From: Ameyamaea chiangmaiensis
GTDB taxonomy: Bacteria; Pseudomonadota; Alphaproteobacteria; Acetobacterales; Acetobacteraceae
DNA length: 64,000 bases
Assembly: GCF_013376175.1 (NCBI RefSeq)
Contig: NZ_JABXXR010000001.1
Location: 27,284-91,283 of the forward strand
Direction: 5' to 3'
Shown: positions 50,943-59,415 of the stretch, in pieces
Numbering within the stretch: position 1 is the first letter of the stretch
Layout: each line of letters starts with the position of its first letter
Translations under genes and position numbers: made by a program
Notes under the pieces: generated by a model
Databases searched by the model: none
The model's input: the letters and a program-made list of their open reading frames with translations, nothing else
What the model was told of the DNA's origin: nothing

Positions 50943-51299
50943 ATGAGTGAATCAGCCATCATTCGCCAGTTTTCCCAGCTCGTCGCGGTCGCCGAGGATG
51001 GTCAGCTGAACGACGATCTGGATCAGGAGGTCACGGACCTGGTCGCGATCCTGAACGATGCGGCGGCGTCGAGAAACGGCAAGGCAAAGGGATCGATCAC
51101 CCTGAAGGTCGATTTCGCACTCGACGGCGGGATCATCACGATCAGCACTGATTACGCGGTGAAGAAACCAAAGGTCGCCCGGGCACGGTCGGCGTTCTGG
51201 GCAACGCCCGACAACAAGCTCAGCCGCCGCAACCCGAAGCAGCACGAACTGCCGCTCCGCGACGTCAGCACCTCATCCAACGAACTCCGTAGCCTCTGA
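50943..51299 (+). CDS. Phage protein upstream of YfdQ-like gene
   Basis: 118 residues. IIRQFSQLVAVAEDGQLNDDLDQEVTDLVAILNDAAASRNGKAKGSITLKVDFALDGGIITISTDYAVKKPKV: helical start, then beta strands. A gene of this type often stands right before DUF2303 genes in proteobacterial phages. Function unknown. Confidence 0.6.
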   Translation: MSESAIIRQFSQLVAVAEDGQLNDDLDQEVTDLVAILNDAAASRNGKAKGSITLKVDFALDGGIITISTDYAVKKPKVARARSAFWATPDNKLSRRNPKQHELPLRDVSTSSNELRSL

Positions 51300-51310
51300 A
51301 AGACCCGATC

Positions 51311-52249
51311 ATGACTGGACATAGCTCTGACAATGCCGCGCTCATTGACGTGGTGGAACGTCTCCATACCCCGCAGGAATTCGACGTCATCTCGCCGGAT
51401 GAAACCATTCGGGCGCCCTATGTGGCCGTCCCCAAAGGAATGGAATTGCAATCGGTCAGGTCCTTCCTTGAAGAATACCGGGTTCGCCCGGAGCGGCGGC
51501 GTGGCACAGCGAAATTCACCGATCTGATGAGCTTCCTTCAGCATGCCAATCGCTTCAAGGCCGATCACTCGGCGCTCTTCGCCAGCGATGACCCGAAAAC
51601 ACCGTCGCTGACGTCGGTCCTCGACTATCACGAGCCCGGGTCCGACGAGCGTGACGGCACTCACTACGGCCAGCACAGGGGACACTACACCTTCCCGCTG
51701 TCGGACACATGGAAGGCCTGGCAGGCGGTCGAGGACGGAAAGCCGTTGTCCATGCTCGACTTTGCTGAATTCCTGGAAGACCGGATCGGCGACGTGATCG
51801 AGCCGCTGGGCGCTCCCTATGAAGGAGAGCCGGAATCGGACACGCGACTGCGCGAACAGATACAGCGTCTCGGCGGGACATTGGCATCACCGTCCGTCCT
51901 GCTCGATCTCTCGCGCAACTTCAGGGTGAACGAGGACAGCAAGACCAAGGTCGTGCAGAACCTGTCTTCGGGCGAGGTCGTGCTGAAATTCGAGACCGCG
52001 CACGTGGATGAACAGGGCGCGCCTGTGAAGGTCCCCAACATGTTCCTGATCCAGACGCCTGTTTTTCATGGTGGGGCAATCTATCGCGTGCCCGTTCGGC
52101 TCCGCTATCGCTCCATGGGCGGCAGCGTGCACTGGATCGTCATGCGCCTGCGCCCGGAAATCGTGTTCGAACACGCCCTGAACGAAGCGCTCGCCCTGGC
52201 CGAAACCGAAACGGGATTACCCGTGTTCCGGGGCGCGCCCGAGGTCTGA
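51311..52249 (+). CDS. DUF2303 (YfdQ-like) phage protein
   Basis: 312 residues. MELQSVRSFLEEYRVRPERRRGTAKFTDLMSFLQHANRFKADHSALFA, LSMLDFAEFLEDRI and LKFETAHVDEQGAPVKVPNMFLIQTPVFHGGAIYRVPVRLRYR are typical of the DUF2303/YfdQ family of prophage proteins. Biochemical role unknown. Full length. Confidence 0.8.
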   Translation: MTGHSSDNAALIDVVERLHTPQEFDVISPDETIRAPYVAVPKGMELQSVRSFLEEYRVRPERRRGTAKFTDLMSFLQHANRFKADHSALFASDDPKTPSLTSVLDYHEPGSDERDGTHYGQHRGHYTFPLSDTWKAWQAVEDGKPLSMLDFAEFLEDRIGDVIEPLGAPYEGEPESDTRLREQIQRLGGTLASPSVLLDLSRNFRVNEDSKTKVVQNLSSGEVVLKFETAHVDEQGAPVKVPNMFLIQTPVFHGGAIYRVPVRLRYRSMGGSVHWIVMRLRPEIVFEHALNEALALAETETGLPVFRGAPEV

Positions 52250-52312
52250 TCCATTTTCGTCCGTCTGTAGCACCGTCCTCCCGTATCGTGGGGATCGGTG
52301 CGGGAGAACACC

Positions 52313-52363
52313 ATGTCCGCCCATAGCGACACCTCTTCAGAGGCCGGGGAGGGATCATCATGA
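52313..52363 (+). CDS. 16-residue minicistron
   Basis: ATG 52313 follows GGGAGAACACC. The product MSAHSDTSSEAGEGSS ends in TGA overlapping the next ATG (52360). The coupling and ribosome site suggest translation, possibly only to feed the next gene, although GGGAGG before 52360 is also good. Confidence 0.35.
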   Translation: MSAHSDTSSEAGEGSS

Positions 52364-52875
52364 TCCTCTCACGTCGACCGCCAGACTTCGTAATCGGCGA
52401 TCCGGAGGCACCCTACCTGCTGCGCTGGTATCTGATCCCGCGTAACCGCTGGTTCAACGTCTACCTCCACAAGTTCCTTCGCTCGGACGAGGACCGGGCA
52501 CTTCACGATCACCCATGGTGGTGGGTCAGTCTGATCCTGCGGGGGCGTTACCTCGAACACACGCCGTCCGACACGTTTCTGCGGCGCGCCTGGCGTCCAA
52601 GGTGGGGCAGGGCAACCGCGTTGCACCGTGTGGAGCTCTTTCGCGCCCGTGTATGCACAACCGTGCGCACACCTGATCAGAACGGAATCTGTCGCACACG
52701 CCACAGCTTTTCCGATGCCCGATCCATGGAGGCGGTATGGACGATTTTCATAACCGGGCCTCGGGTTCGCGAGTGGGGCTTCGCCTGCCCAAACGGATGG
52801 CGCCACTGGCGCGACTTCTGCGGTGTGCGCGAGGACGGCACCAACAGCGGAACCACAGGCCGTGGCTGCGCATGA
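52360..52875 (+). CDS. Cupin-like phage protein
   Basis: 171 residues. LHDHPWWWVSLILRGRYLEH holds an HxH pair typical of cupin motif 1 (HDHPWW), and TALHRVEL supplies the further His of motif 2. WTIFITGPRVREWGFACPNGW is a conserved end in phage members of this group. Probably a small metal-binding enzyme; substrate unknown. Good ribosome site GGGGAGGG. Confidence 0.6.
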   Translation: MILSRRPPDFVIGDPEAPYLLRWYLIPRNRWFNVYLHKFLRSDEDRALHDHPWWWVSLILRGRYLEHTPSDTFLRRAWRPRWGRATALHRVELFRARVCTTVRTPDQNGICRTRHSFSDARSMEAVWTIFITGPRVREWGFACPNGWRHWRDFCGVREDGTNSGTTGRGCA

Positions 52876-52937
52876 ACGCCATCCCTCTACACATCCCGCG
52901 CAAACAGTCGCGGGATCACGAGAGAAAATTGAAATGA
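52872..52937 (+). CDS. 21-residue minicistron
   Basis: ATG 52872 overlaps the cupin-like gene stop (ATGA). Product MNAIPLHIPRKQSRDHERKLK; its TGA overlaps the ATG at 52934. Basic peptide. The double coupling is the only support. Confidence 0.35.
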   Translation: MNAIPLHIPRKQSRDHERKLK

Positions 52938-53011
52938 CCCGGTTCCTGCGATGCCTCGCCACATGGTGGCGGGATGGACGCTCGGGGCGCGGGTGGAGAG
53001 TGAGACGATGA
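52934..53011 (+). CDS. 25-residue minicistron
   Basis: ATG 52934 overlaps the previous TGA, and its own TGA overlaps ATG 53008. The product is Arg/Trp-rich (MTRFLRCLATWWRDGRSGRG...). Unknown; may serve only translational coupling. Confidence 0.35.
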   Translation: MTRFLRCLATWWRDGRSGRGWRVRR

Positions 53012-53286
53012 CGAAATTGAACGAACAGACGCCGCCCACGATCCCCCCGGTCAGCACGGCGCATCTGGGCATGCAGCTTTTTACGCGCGAGCAGGTGGCC
53101 GAGATAAAGGCTAAGGTGCGTGCGGAGACGATTAAGGAAAAGGACGCTGAGATCGCCCATTTGCGGGCGGATTTTCGGCTTATAAAATATCTGACTTCGA
53201 AGGCCAGCCTCATCGCATCGGAGCGATTGGAAAGCATTCAAGTAGTAAGTGAACGCGCCCTCGCACCTACTGGAGCGCGGCCATGA
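53008..53286 (+). CDS. Coiled-coil phage protein
   Basis: 92 residues from ATG 53008 (ATGA). After a Pro-rich start, MQLFTREQVAEIKAKVRAETIKEKDAEIAHLRADFRLIKYL is a long charged helix likely to dimerise. TGA overlaps the next start. Function unknown. Confidence 0.5.
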   Translation: MTKLNEQTPPTIPPVSTAHLGMQLFTREQVAEIKAKVRAETIKEKDAEIAHLRADFRLIKYLTSKASLIASERLESIQVVSERALAPTGARP

Positions 53287-53669
53287 CCACCACGCTACGA
53301 ACCGACACGGTGCCGGGGGGAGTGAAGGCAGCTGTTGGCTCATACGACTGGCATGTTCAGGATATCTCAGATGATGCACAGGATCCCCCGAGAGCGAGAT
53401 TTGAGGTAATTTTCGATGAGGATTGGATGCCAGAACATATTGCCTCAGTTCTCACCTATATTGGCATAGAAACGACATTTCTGTTTACAGATCGCCAAGA
53501 AGGCGTCGCTCCCGAGCCATTGACTCGCGCAGAGGTCGAGGCCGCAGACATTCCGGACTGGATTGAAAAATACGGGTGGAAGCTTGCTACCGCGTGGGAA
53601 TGGGACGATGGCGGAATAATGATGCGTTTCGTGCGCCCTGCCATGGCTAAGGAAGCCGCGCATGACTGA
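53283..53669 (+). CDS. Phage protein, unknown
   Basis: 128 residues. VIFDEDWMPEHIASVLTYIGIETTFLFTDRQ and IPDWIEKYGWKLATAWEWDDGGIMMRFVRP look like a small alpha/beta protein. Lower G+C than its neighbours. Overlaps the next gene by eight bases. Confidence 0.5.
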   Translation: MTTTLRTDTVPGGVKAAVGSYDWHVQDISDDAQDPPRARFEVIFDEDWMPEHIASVLTYIGIETTFLFTDRQEGVAPEPLTRAEVEAADIPDWIEKYGWKLATAWEWDDGGIMMRFVRPAMAKEAAHD

Positions 53670-53868
53670 CCGAGAGTGCAGGCCGCCGGAAGGGACGGAA
53701 TATCGGACCTACCACTGGTTACGATCAAACGCAGGGACGGTGCCATGCGAATGGACGCACCATGGATGGCTGATATGGGCGATCGAGACCACGCCGCAGT
53801 TCGCCTATCTGACAGGCTGGCGCTACGTTGGCCCGTGCGTACCGCCGCAGGACGGGGAGGGGGAGTGA
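53662..53868 (+). CDS. Small Trp-rich phage protein
   Basis: 68 residues. EYRTYHWLRSNAGTVPCEWTHHGWLIWAIETTPQFAYLTGWRYVGPC: beta-type, many aromatics. It shares one base with the next start (TGATG). No family recognised. Confidence 0.5.
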   Translation: MTDRECRPPEGTEYRTYHWLRSNAGTVPCEWTHHGWLIWAIETTPQFAYLTGWRYVGPCVPPQDGEGE

Positions 53869-54089
53869 TGGGGGAGAGGCTATGGACCGCGCGCGAGCTT
53901 GCTGACTTCCTGCGCTATCAGGAGAGCACCATTCGCCGGATGGTAAGCCAGTCACCAGAGCGTCTGCCACCGCGCGTGGCTGGGCCCGGGCGTCCTCGCT
54001 GGAGTCCCGAGACGGTCAAGAATTGGTCAATGCGACCGGCTGCAATACCGTCATCACGGGTCGGGCGCCCGCGGCTACGGCCAGTATGA
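53868..54089 (+). CDS. Excisionase-like HTH protein
   Basis: 73 residues. MGERLWTARELADFLRYQESTIRRMVSQSPERLPPRVAGPGRPRWSPETVKNW is a MerR/AlpA/Xis-type winged helix. ATG lies after GGGGAGGGGGAG. As the last gene before attR, and across attP from the integrase in the circle, it is the natural directionality factor. AlpA-type transcription activator is the alternative. Confidence 0.7.
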   Translation: MGERLWTARELADFLRYQESTIRRMVSQSPERLPPRVAGPGRPRWSPETVKNWSMRPAAIPSSRVGRPRLRPV

Positions 54090-54111
54090 TTTGGTCCTCA
54101 CGCTTTCGTGA

Positions 54112-54131
54112 CTACACCAAACTACACCAAA
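54112..54131. promoter_or_regulatory. Candidate integrase arm sites, right (two tandem copies)
   Basis: CTACACCAAA occurs twice in tandem, 31 bases before the right att core. The same 10-mer is at 1542-1551 on the left. Consistent with integrase arm-type sites in attP. Confidence 0.55.
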
Positions 54132-54164
54132 TGAGGCCATAAGACGTTGATTTAAAAGGGATAA

Positions 54165-54239
<75 letters not shown>

Positions 54240-54326
54240 GTTGGGGGTCGTATAACCGAGCTCTCGGATGGCTGCAATATGCTTGGAGCCTATCCGGTGC
54301 ATGAAATGCGCTCTATCATCCGAAGC

Positions 54327-55775
54327 ATGAGCAGCCGCGCCTTTCACTCCTTTCTCCGGTTCGCCGTCCGGATGGCTGCCGTGCCGCCGACGGCGTCCAT
54401 GCGCGTGGTCGAGGGGCTGATGGAGTGTCCGTGCTGCGGGCATCTCGTCGAGATCGAGGAGATCGCACCGGGCTTCGTCCTGGCGTGTGAGCGGTGTGGG
54501 CAGGTTCTGGTACGTCGTCGGCGCACGTCGCCTCTGGCGACGCCGGCGGCATTCTGTATCTCGTCGGCGGCGATCTATCTGGCACTTTTGACCTCGTCGC
54601 TGATGACGCTTGACGTGTATGGCCGGGAACGGCGGGTCAGCCTGTTCTCGGGGCCGCTTGAGCTGATCCACGAAGGATGGGGCGAGATCGGCGTGCTCGT
54701 CGCGCTGGCGACCGTCGTGTTGCCGGGCGTCGTGATCGCCTGCCTGGGCGCCATACTCTATGCAGCACGTCGCCGGTCGCTGCCCGCGTGGGCGCCGATC
54801 CTGCTGATCTGGTATGAACGGCTTCGGCCCTGGTCCATGGTCGAGGTATACGTTCTGGGCGTCTTCGTGGCCTACACCAAGCTTGTCGATATGGCGCATG
54901 TCGATGTCGACGCGGGTGTCTATCTCGTGGGCGCGCTGATGGTCACGATGGCCGCGACCGATTCGACGCTGGACACCGAGCGTATCTGGCAGCACCGCCG
55001 TCTGCGAGACCTGCCTTGCGGCAGCATCACGGCCTCGTCGATCCGCAGGGGTGGGCTCTATCCTGTGGGCCGTCTTGCCGCATGCACAAGCTGCGGGACG
55101 CTGGGCGAGTTCCAGGTCGAGGTGCCGGAGTCGGCCGCACTGGGCTCATGTCCGCGTTGTGCCTCGACGATCAGAAACCGCAAGGCAGACAGCCTGAGCC
55201 GCACGACGGCTCTGCTGATCACGGCGCTGATCTGTTATCTGCCGGCCAATATCATGCCGGTGATGACGTTCAACAAAATCGGGCAGGGCGGAGGCCACAC
55301 CATTCTCGAGGGCGTCGTGGAACTCTGGCAGGGCGACATGATACCGCTGGCTCTTCTGGTGTTTTTCGCCAGTATTGTTGTGCCTGTGTTCAAGATCGTC
55401 AGTCTGGCGGTCATGGTGTTTACGACGTGGCGCGGCAGTGCATGGGCGCTCGCTGGCCGGTCGCGGCTCTACCGGTTCGTCGATATCATTGGCCGTTGGT
55501 CGATGATCGACGTGTTCATGATTTCGATCCTCGTCGCCGTGGTGCGATTCAACGCCCTTGCGAATATCGAGGCGAACGGGGGGGTGGTATGCTTTGCGGC
55601 GGTTGTGGTTTTGACTATCTTCGCCGCCTATACGTTCGACCCGCGCTCGATGTGGGATGCGGCGGGACAGAACGGCCCGGAGCGAAGCCGGGATCTGACG
55701 CGTGCACGCCAGACGCTAAGGCTTGGGCCAGCTGACGGGGCCGATGGTGATGGAATGGAGACGGTGAGTCGGTGA
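54327..55775 (+). CDS. pqiA: PqiA intermembrane transport protein (two PqiA domains)
   Basis: 482 residues from ATG 54327. The start is uncertain: in-frame ATGs at 54279, 54399 and 54420 exist, and the last puts a zinc ribbon at the N-terminus. There are two zinc ribbons (CPCCGHLVEIEEIAPGFVLACERCG; CTSCGTLGEFQVEVPESAALGSCPRC), each followed by four membrane segments. The signatures CYLPANIMPVMTFNKIGQGGGHTILEGVVELW and MIDVFMISILVAVVRF are typical. Inner-membrane partner of PqiB in lipid transport between the two membranes. First gene of pqiABC. Confidence 0.85.
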   Translation: MSSRAFHSFLRFAVRMAAVPPTASMRVVEGLMECPCCGHLVEIEEIAPGFVLACERCGQVLVRRRRTSPLATPAAFCISSAAIYLALLTSSLMTLDVYGRERRVSLFSGPLELIHEGWGEIGVLVALATVVLPGVVIACLGAILYAARRRSLPAWAPILLIWYERLRPWSMVEVYVLGVFVAYTKLVDMAHVDVDAGVYLVGALMVTMAATDSTLDTERIWQHRRLRDLPCGSITASSIRRGGLYPVGRLAACTSCGTLGEFQVEVPESAALGSCPRCASTIRNRKADSLSRTTALLITALICYLPANIMPVMTFNKIGQGGGHTILEGVVELWQGDMIPLALLVFFASIVVPVFKIVSLAVMVFTTWRGSAWALAGRSRLYRFVDIIGRWSMIDVFMISILVAVVRFNALANIEANGGVVCFAAVVVLTIFAAYTFDPRSMWDAAGQNGPERSRDLTRARQTLRLGPADGADGDGMETVSR

Positions 55776-57445
55776 GCGGTCAAAACGGTGATTCTCCCTC
55801 TGGCGGCCACGCAGGCTCGACCAAGGCTGTCGTCCGGAGGACGCGTTTCTCCATCATATGGCTTCTGCCGATCATCGCGGTCGTCATTGCCGGGTGGCTG
55901 GCGTGGCGGGGGCTGGTTGATCGGGGACCCGAGATCTCGATCATTTTCGACACGGCCGACGGCCTGACGAGCGGCCAGACTCAGGTCAAGAACAAGGCCG
56001 TAACGCTCGGCACTGTGGATTCGATCGAACTGACCGACGATCAGCGCCATGTGCGCGTCAAGGTGCGCATGAACGCCAGCGCCGCGAAGTCGCTGACGGA
56101 GCACGCGCGTTTCTGGGTCGTTCGCCCGCGTCTGAACGGCGCCAGTATTACGGGTCTCGATACTCTGCTGTCCGGCGCATACATCGCGTTCGACGCGGGC
56201 GCGGCCGGTGGTCGGCCGACGACACAGTTCGTAGGTCTCGAATCCCCCCCGGGCGTGCGGTCCGACCAGCCCGGACGAACCTATATGCTCGTGACCCAGT
56301 CTCTGGGTTCGATCGGGCAGGGTGCGCCGGTCTTCTTTCGCGACGTCATCGTGGGTGAAGTCCTGGGCTATACCATGCCGCCCGGCGGCGAGGGTCCGAT
56401 CCTGGTCCAGATTTTCGTCCGGTCGCCGTATGACCAGTATCTTCACACCGATACCCGCTTCTGGAACGTGTCGGGTGTTCAGGTCGGTTTCGGTGCGGGC
56501 GGCCTGAAGGTTCAGCTCAAGTCGATTCAGGCGTTGTTTTCCGGTGGCGTGGCGTTCGGCGGCACCGAACACGACCACCCGACGGTTGGGCCGGTTGCTC
56601 CGTCGGACGCGGTCTTTCTGCTGTTTGACAGCGAGTCGGACGCCGATATCGCCGGGTATCGGCGTCATCTTGGCGTGGCGACCTATGTCGATAGTTCGGT
56701 CAAGGGCCTGTCGGCCGGTGCTCAGGTCACGATGTTCGGCTTGCAGGTCGGCAACGTGACGAGTGTGAAACTGGAGGTCGATCCGGCGTCGGCGCGGTCG
56801 CGGGTGCGAATCGGCATGGAGTTGCAGCCCGAGCGCATCGAGCAGCTTGGCACCATGTCGCGGGATGATCTGCGGGGCCTTATGCGGGCGATGGTCGACA
56901 ACGGGATGCGCGCGTCTTTGGACAGCGTCAGCCTGTTGACCGGAGAGTCCATGATTTCGCTCAACTTCGTAAGGCATCCGAAGCCGGCGATGGTGGATGT
57001 GGAAGGCGACGATCTGGTGATCCCGAGCCAGCCCGGAGGCATGTCGGGGATCATGGATTCGCTGTCGGTGGTGGCGGACAAGATCGCTGCGATGCCGCTG
57101 GACAAGATCGGTGTGCATGTCAACGATCTGCTTGCGCACGCCGATGCCCGCATCAACAGTCCCGATGTGACGCAGGCTCTGCATTCGCTGCGCGATTCGA
57201 TGCGTAACCTGGCCGACATCACCAACAGCGCCAAGCCGGCGGCAGCAAAGCTGCCGGAACTTGAGGCCTCGCTGCACAAGACACTCGACAGCGCAACGAC
57301 GCTGCTTGGAACCTATGGCGGCGACACGGATTTCCGCCACAACCTGCAAGAGATGGTGGTCGAGCTTCAGGGCGCGGCACGGTCGATCCGGTTCCTGACG
57401 GATCTGCTCAATCGCCACCCCTCCGCGCTGATTATGGGACGCTGA
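55772..57445 (+). CDS. pqiB: PqiB, MCE-domain protein with three MlaD repeats
   Basis: 557 residues from GTG 55772 (GTGA overlap with pqiA). One N-terminal membrane anchor (SIIWLLPIIAVVIAGWLAW, about 27-45), then three MCE domains (about 52-140, 165-270, 285-385), and a C-terminal helical region of about 150 residues. E. coli PqiB is a stack of three MCE rings with a helical needle that spans the periplasm; length and order here match. Confidence 0.9.
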   Translation: MSGQNGDSPSGGHAGSTKAVVRRTRFSIIWLLPIIAVVIAGWLAWRGLVDRGPEISIIFDTADGLTSGQTQVKNKAVTLGTVDSIELTDDQRHVRVKVRMNASAAKSLTEHARFWVVRPRLNGASITGLDTLLSGAYIAFDAGAAGGRPTTQFVGLESPPGVRSDQPGRTYMLVTQSLGSIGQGAPVFFRDVIVGEVLGYTMPPGGEGPILVQIFVRSPYDQYLHTDTRFWNVSGVQVGFGAGGLKVQLKSIQALFSGGVAFGGTEHDHPTVGPVAPSDAVFLLFDSESDADIAGYRRHLGVATYVDSSVKGLSAGAQVTMFGLQVGNVTSVKLEVDPASARSRVRIGMELQPERIEQLGTMSRDDLRGLMRAMVDNGMRASLDSVSLLTGESMISLNFVRHPKPAMVDVEGDDLVIPSQPGGMSGIMDSLSVVADKIAAMPLDKIGVHVNDLLAHADARINSPDVTQALHSLRDSMRNLADITNSAKPAAAKLPELEASLHKTLDSATTLLGTYGGDTDFRHNLQEMVVELQGAARSIRFLTDLLNRHPSALIMGR

Positions 57446-57446
57446 G

Positions 57447-58052
57447 ATGGCCGGATTTCGTCACCTGTTTCTCGCCGGAGGTGCGGCCTGCATCCTGTCT
57501 GGCCTCGCGGGGTGTAACAGCGACCCGACACTTTACAGCCTGATGCCGTGGCCGGGTGCCGCGGCACCCGCGCCGGTGGCGGTTGTCGAGGTGCGGACGC
57601 CGGTCGTCGCGCAGGCGTACGACCGCGATCGGATTGTCCGTGAGACGAAAGATTATGCAATCAAGGTCGCTGACAGCGATGCGTGGTCGGACGCACCCGG
57701 ACAAATGATTGCCCGGACACTGGCGCAGGATCTGGCCCAGCGCCTCCCCGGCACGACAGTGTTCGCGCAGAACGATGCCACGTCGATGTCGCCGCAGGCC
57801 TTTGTGGAGGTGACGATGACCGGGTTCAGCCGCGTCGCTTCTGGTGAGGCCGTGCTGTCGGGTACCATGGTCGTTCATGCGGCGGCCAAGGGAGCGTTGC
57901 CGACGGTCATCCCATTCCGGCTTACGCGTCAGCCGTCGGGTCGCGGCACGGCCAATCTGGTCGCGGCGTTGAGCGAACTGAACGGGGCGTTGGCGGACAA
58001 GGCGGCTCTTGTGCTGCGGACCATGGCGCCCGCAGTGCCGGAGGCGGGCTGA
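57447..58052 (+). CDS. pqiC: PqiC outer-membrane lipoprotein
   Basis: 201 residues. Signal with lipobox LAGC at about 20-23, then the PqiC/DUF330 (ABC-type transport auxiliary lipoprotein) fold: DPTLYSLMPWPG..., VAVVEVRTPVVAQAYDRDRIV, MIARTLAQDLAQRLPGTTVFA. It receives the PqiB needle at the outer membrane. One base separates it from pqiB, so they form one operon. Confidence 0.85.
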   Translation: MAGFRHLFLAGGAACILSGLAGCNSDPTLYSLMPWPGAAAPAPVAVVEVRTPVVAQAYDRDRIVRETKDYAIKVADSDAWSDAPGQMIARTLAQDLAQRLPGTTVFAQNDATSMSPQAFVEVTMTGFSRVASGEAVLSGTMVVHAAAKGALPTVIPFRLTRQPSGRGTANLVAALSELNGALADKAALVLRTMAPAVPEAG

Positions 58053-58209
58053 AGAAGGCAAAATTGTGCCGGGCACGCGCCCGAGATTACATTTGCGACA
58101 AATGATTTCGGGGCCCGTTGTGTGAATTTTTGCCGTGTGCCAGTAAGGCGGCGTGATCGGGGTGGGTAATGCCCCCGGTCGGACATCACACAGTGCGCCG
58201 GGGATCTTG

Positions 58210-59415
58210 ATGGCGGGACCGAGCTTCTTGATCCGGTGCGGTTGCGCGGACCGCCGTCGCTTATCGTTCCGACCATCGGTTCGGTCCCGGCGTGGTGCAC
58301 ATGCGCGAACCCGCACACGGGGTCTGTTGCCGATCCTTTTTGCCGTGGTGACGATATGCAGTGTCATCCACACTGCTGTTGCCAATGACGGATCGGTCAG
58401 ACGAGACTCGCACGGGCGCCTAGTGGTGCAGATGGATTCGCCGTTGGGCCGGCAACTCCACATCGAGCCGGTGTCGCAGACGGCCGCCCCCCATGTCATG
58501 GCTGTTCCCGCCGAGGTGCGCTCGGAGGCGAGCCGCCAGATGAGCATCTATGCGCCGCTTGCGGGCAGGATTGTCAGCCTGGGCGTGTCGCCCGGGCAGT
58601 TCGTGCATCGAGGCGATATTCTGGCCCAGCTCGCCTCCGGTGACATGGCGCAGGCGTTATCTGACGATGCAAAGGCCCGCGCGGCGCTTCAACTGGCGCA
58701 GGAACAGTGGCGGCGGGCGCAGAGCGTCTTCCAGATCGGAGGTGAAGCGTCCAAGGACGTCGAGAGCGCCCATGCCAACGTTCTTCAGGCGCAGGCGGAG
58801 GCGCAGCGTACCCATGATCGTCTGGCGTCTCTGGCCCCCACCAACGGAACCGCGCATGGCAGTCTGCTGTCGTTGACGGCGCCGGATGACGGGTTTGTGG
58901 TGACGGTCGGAACGTCGGCCGGACAGAACGTGACCGATACGACGGTGGCGATTATGACACTGGTCGATCTGGATGAAGTCTGGGCCGTCGGCGGTGTGCC
59001 GGAGGACAGTGCGACGCAGGTCGGGCCGGGCATGCCGGCCGAGGCCTCATTTTTTGCGACCGGTGATCGGCGTTTCGCGGGCAAGGTTCTGACCGTGGCG
59101 CCTGTCCTGTCGTCCGATACGCGCCGCATGGAAGTGCGCATGGTCGTGCCGAATGCCGACAACCTCCTTCGCCCGGGGATGTTTGGCACGCTGTTGATTG
59201 CCGTCCCGCAGCCGCCACAGGTGATGGTGCCGCAATCGGCGCTGCTGATGAATAATGACAGCACCACGGTGTTCGTGGAGACGTCGGCGGGAGTGTTCGA
59301 GCGACGGACGGTGACGATCGGCTATGACGAGGCCGCGCTGCTTCGGGTCCGATCGGGTCTGAATGCGGGCGAGCGCGTGGTGGTCCAGGGTGCCGTGTTG
59401 CTGAACGATGATTAA
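58210..59415 (+). CDS. RND efflux periplasmic adaptor (CzcB/HlyD-type)
   Basis: 401 residues from ATG 58210 (GGGGATCTTG upstream); GTG 58153 would add 19. The signal or anchor is GLLPILFAVVTICSVIHTAVA. Then come a barrel-sandwich half VYAPLAGRIVSLGVSPGQFVHRGDILAQL-like segment (about 110-140), a helical hairpin with LEQWRRAQSVFQIG-type repeats, and C-terminal beta domains ending NAGERVVVQGAVLL. It bridges the pump and the outer-membrane channel. No His-rich N-terminus as in some CzcB proteins. Its stop overlaps the pump start. Confidence 0.82.
   Translation: MAGPSFLIRCGCADRRRLSFRPSVRSRRGAHARTRTRGLLPILFAVVTICSVIHTAVANDGSVRRDSHGRLVVQMDSPLGRQLHIEPVSQTAAPHVMAVPAEVRSEASRQMSIYAPLAGRIVSLGVSPGQFVHRGDILAQLASGDMAQALSDDAKARAALQLAQEQWRRAQSVFQIGGEASKDVESAHANVLQAQAEAQRTHDRLASLAPTNGTAHGSLLSLTAPDDGFVVTVGTSAGQNVTDTTVAIMTLVDLDEVWAVGGVPEDSATQVGPGMPAEASFFATGDRRFAGKVLTVAPVLSSDTRRMEVRMVVPNADNLLRPGMFGTLLIAVPQPPQVMVPQSALLMNNDSTTVFVETSAGVFERRTVTIGYDEAALLRVRSGLNAGERVVVQGAVLLNDD

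Noticed and set aside
55628..57418. 596-codon minus-strand frame opposite pqiB
   Set aside because: PqiB shows three MCE domains in the other strand; this frame is a high-G+C shadow.
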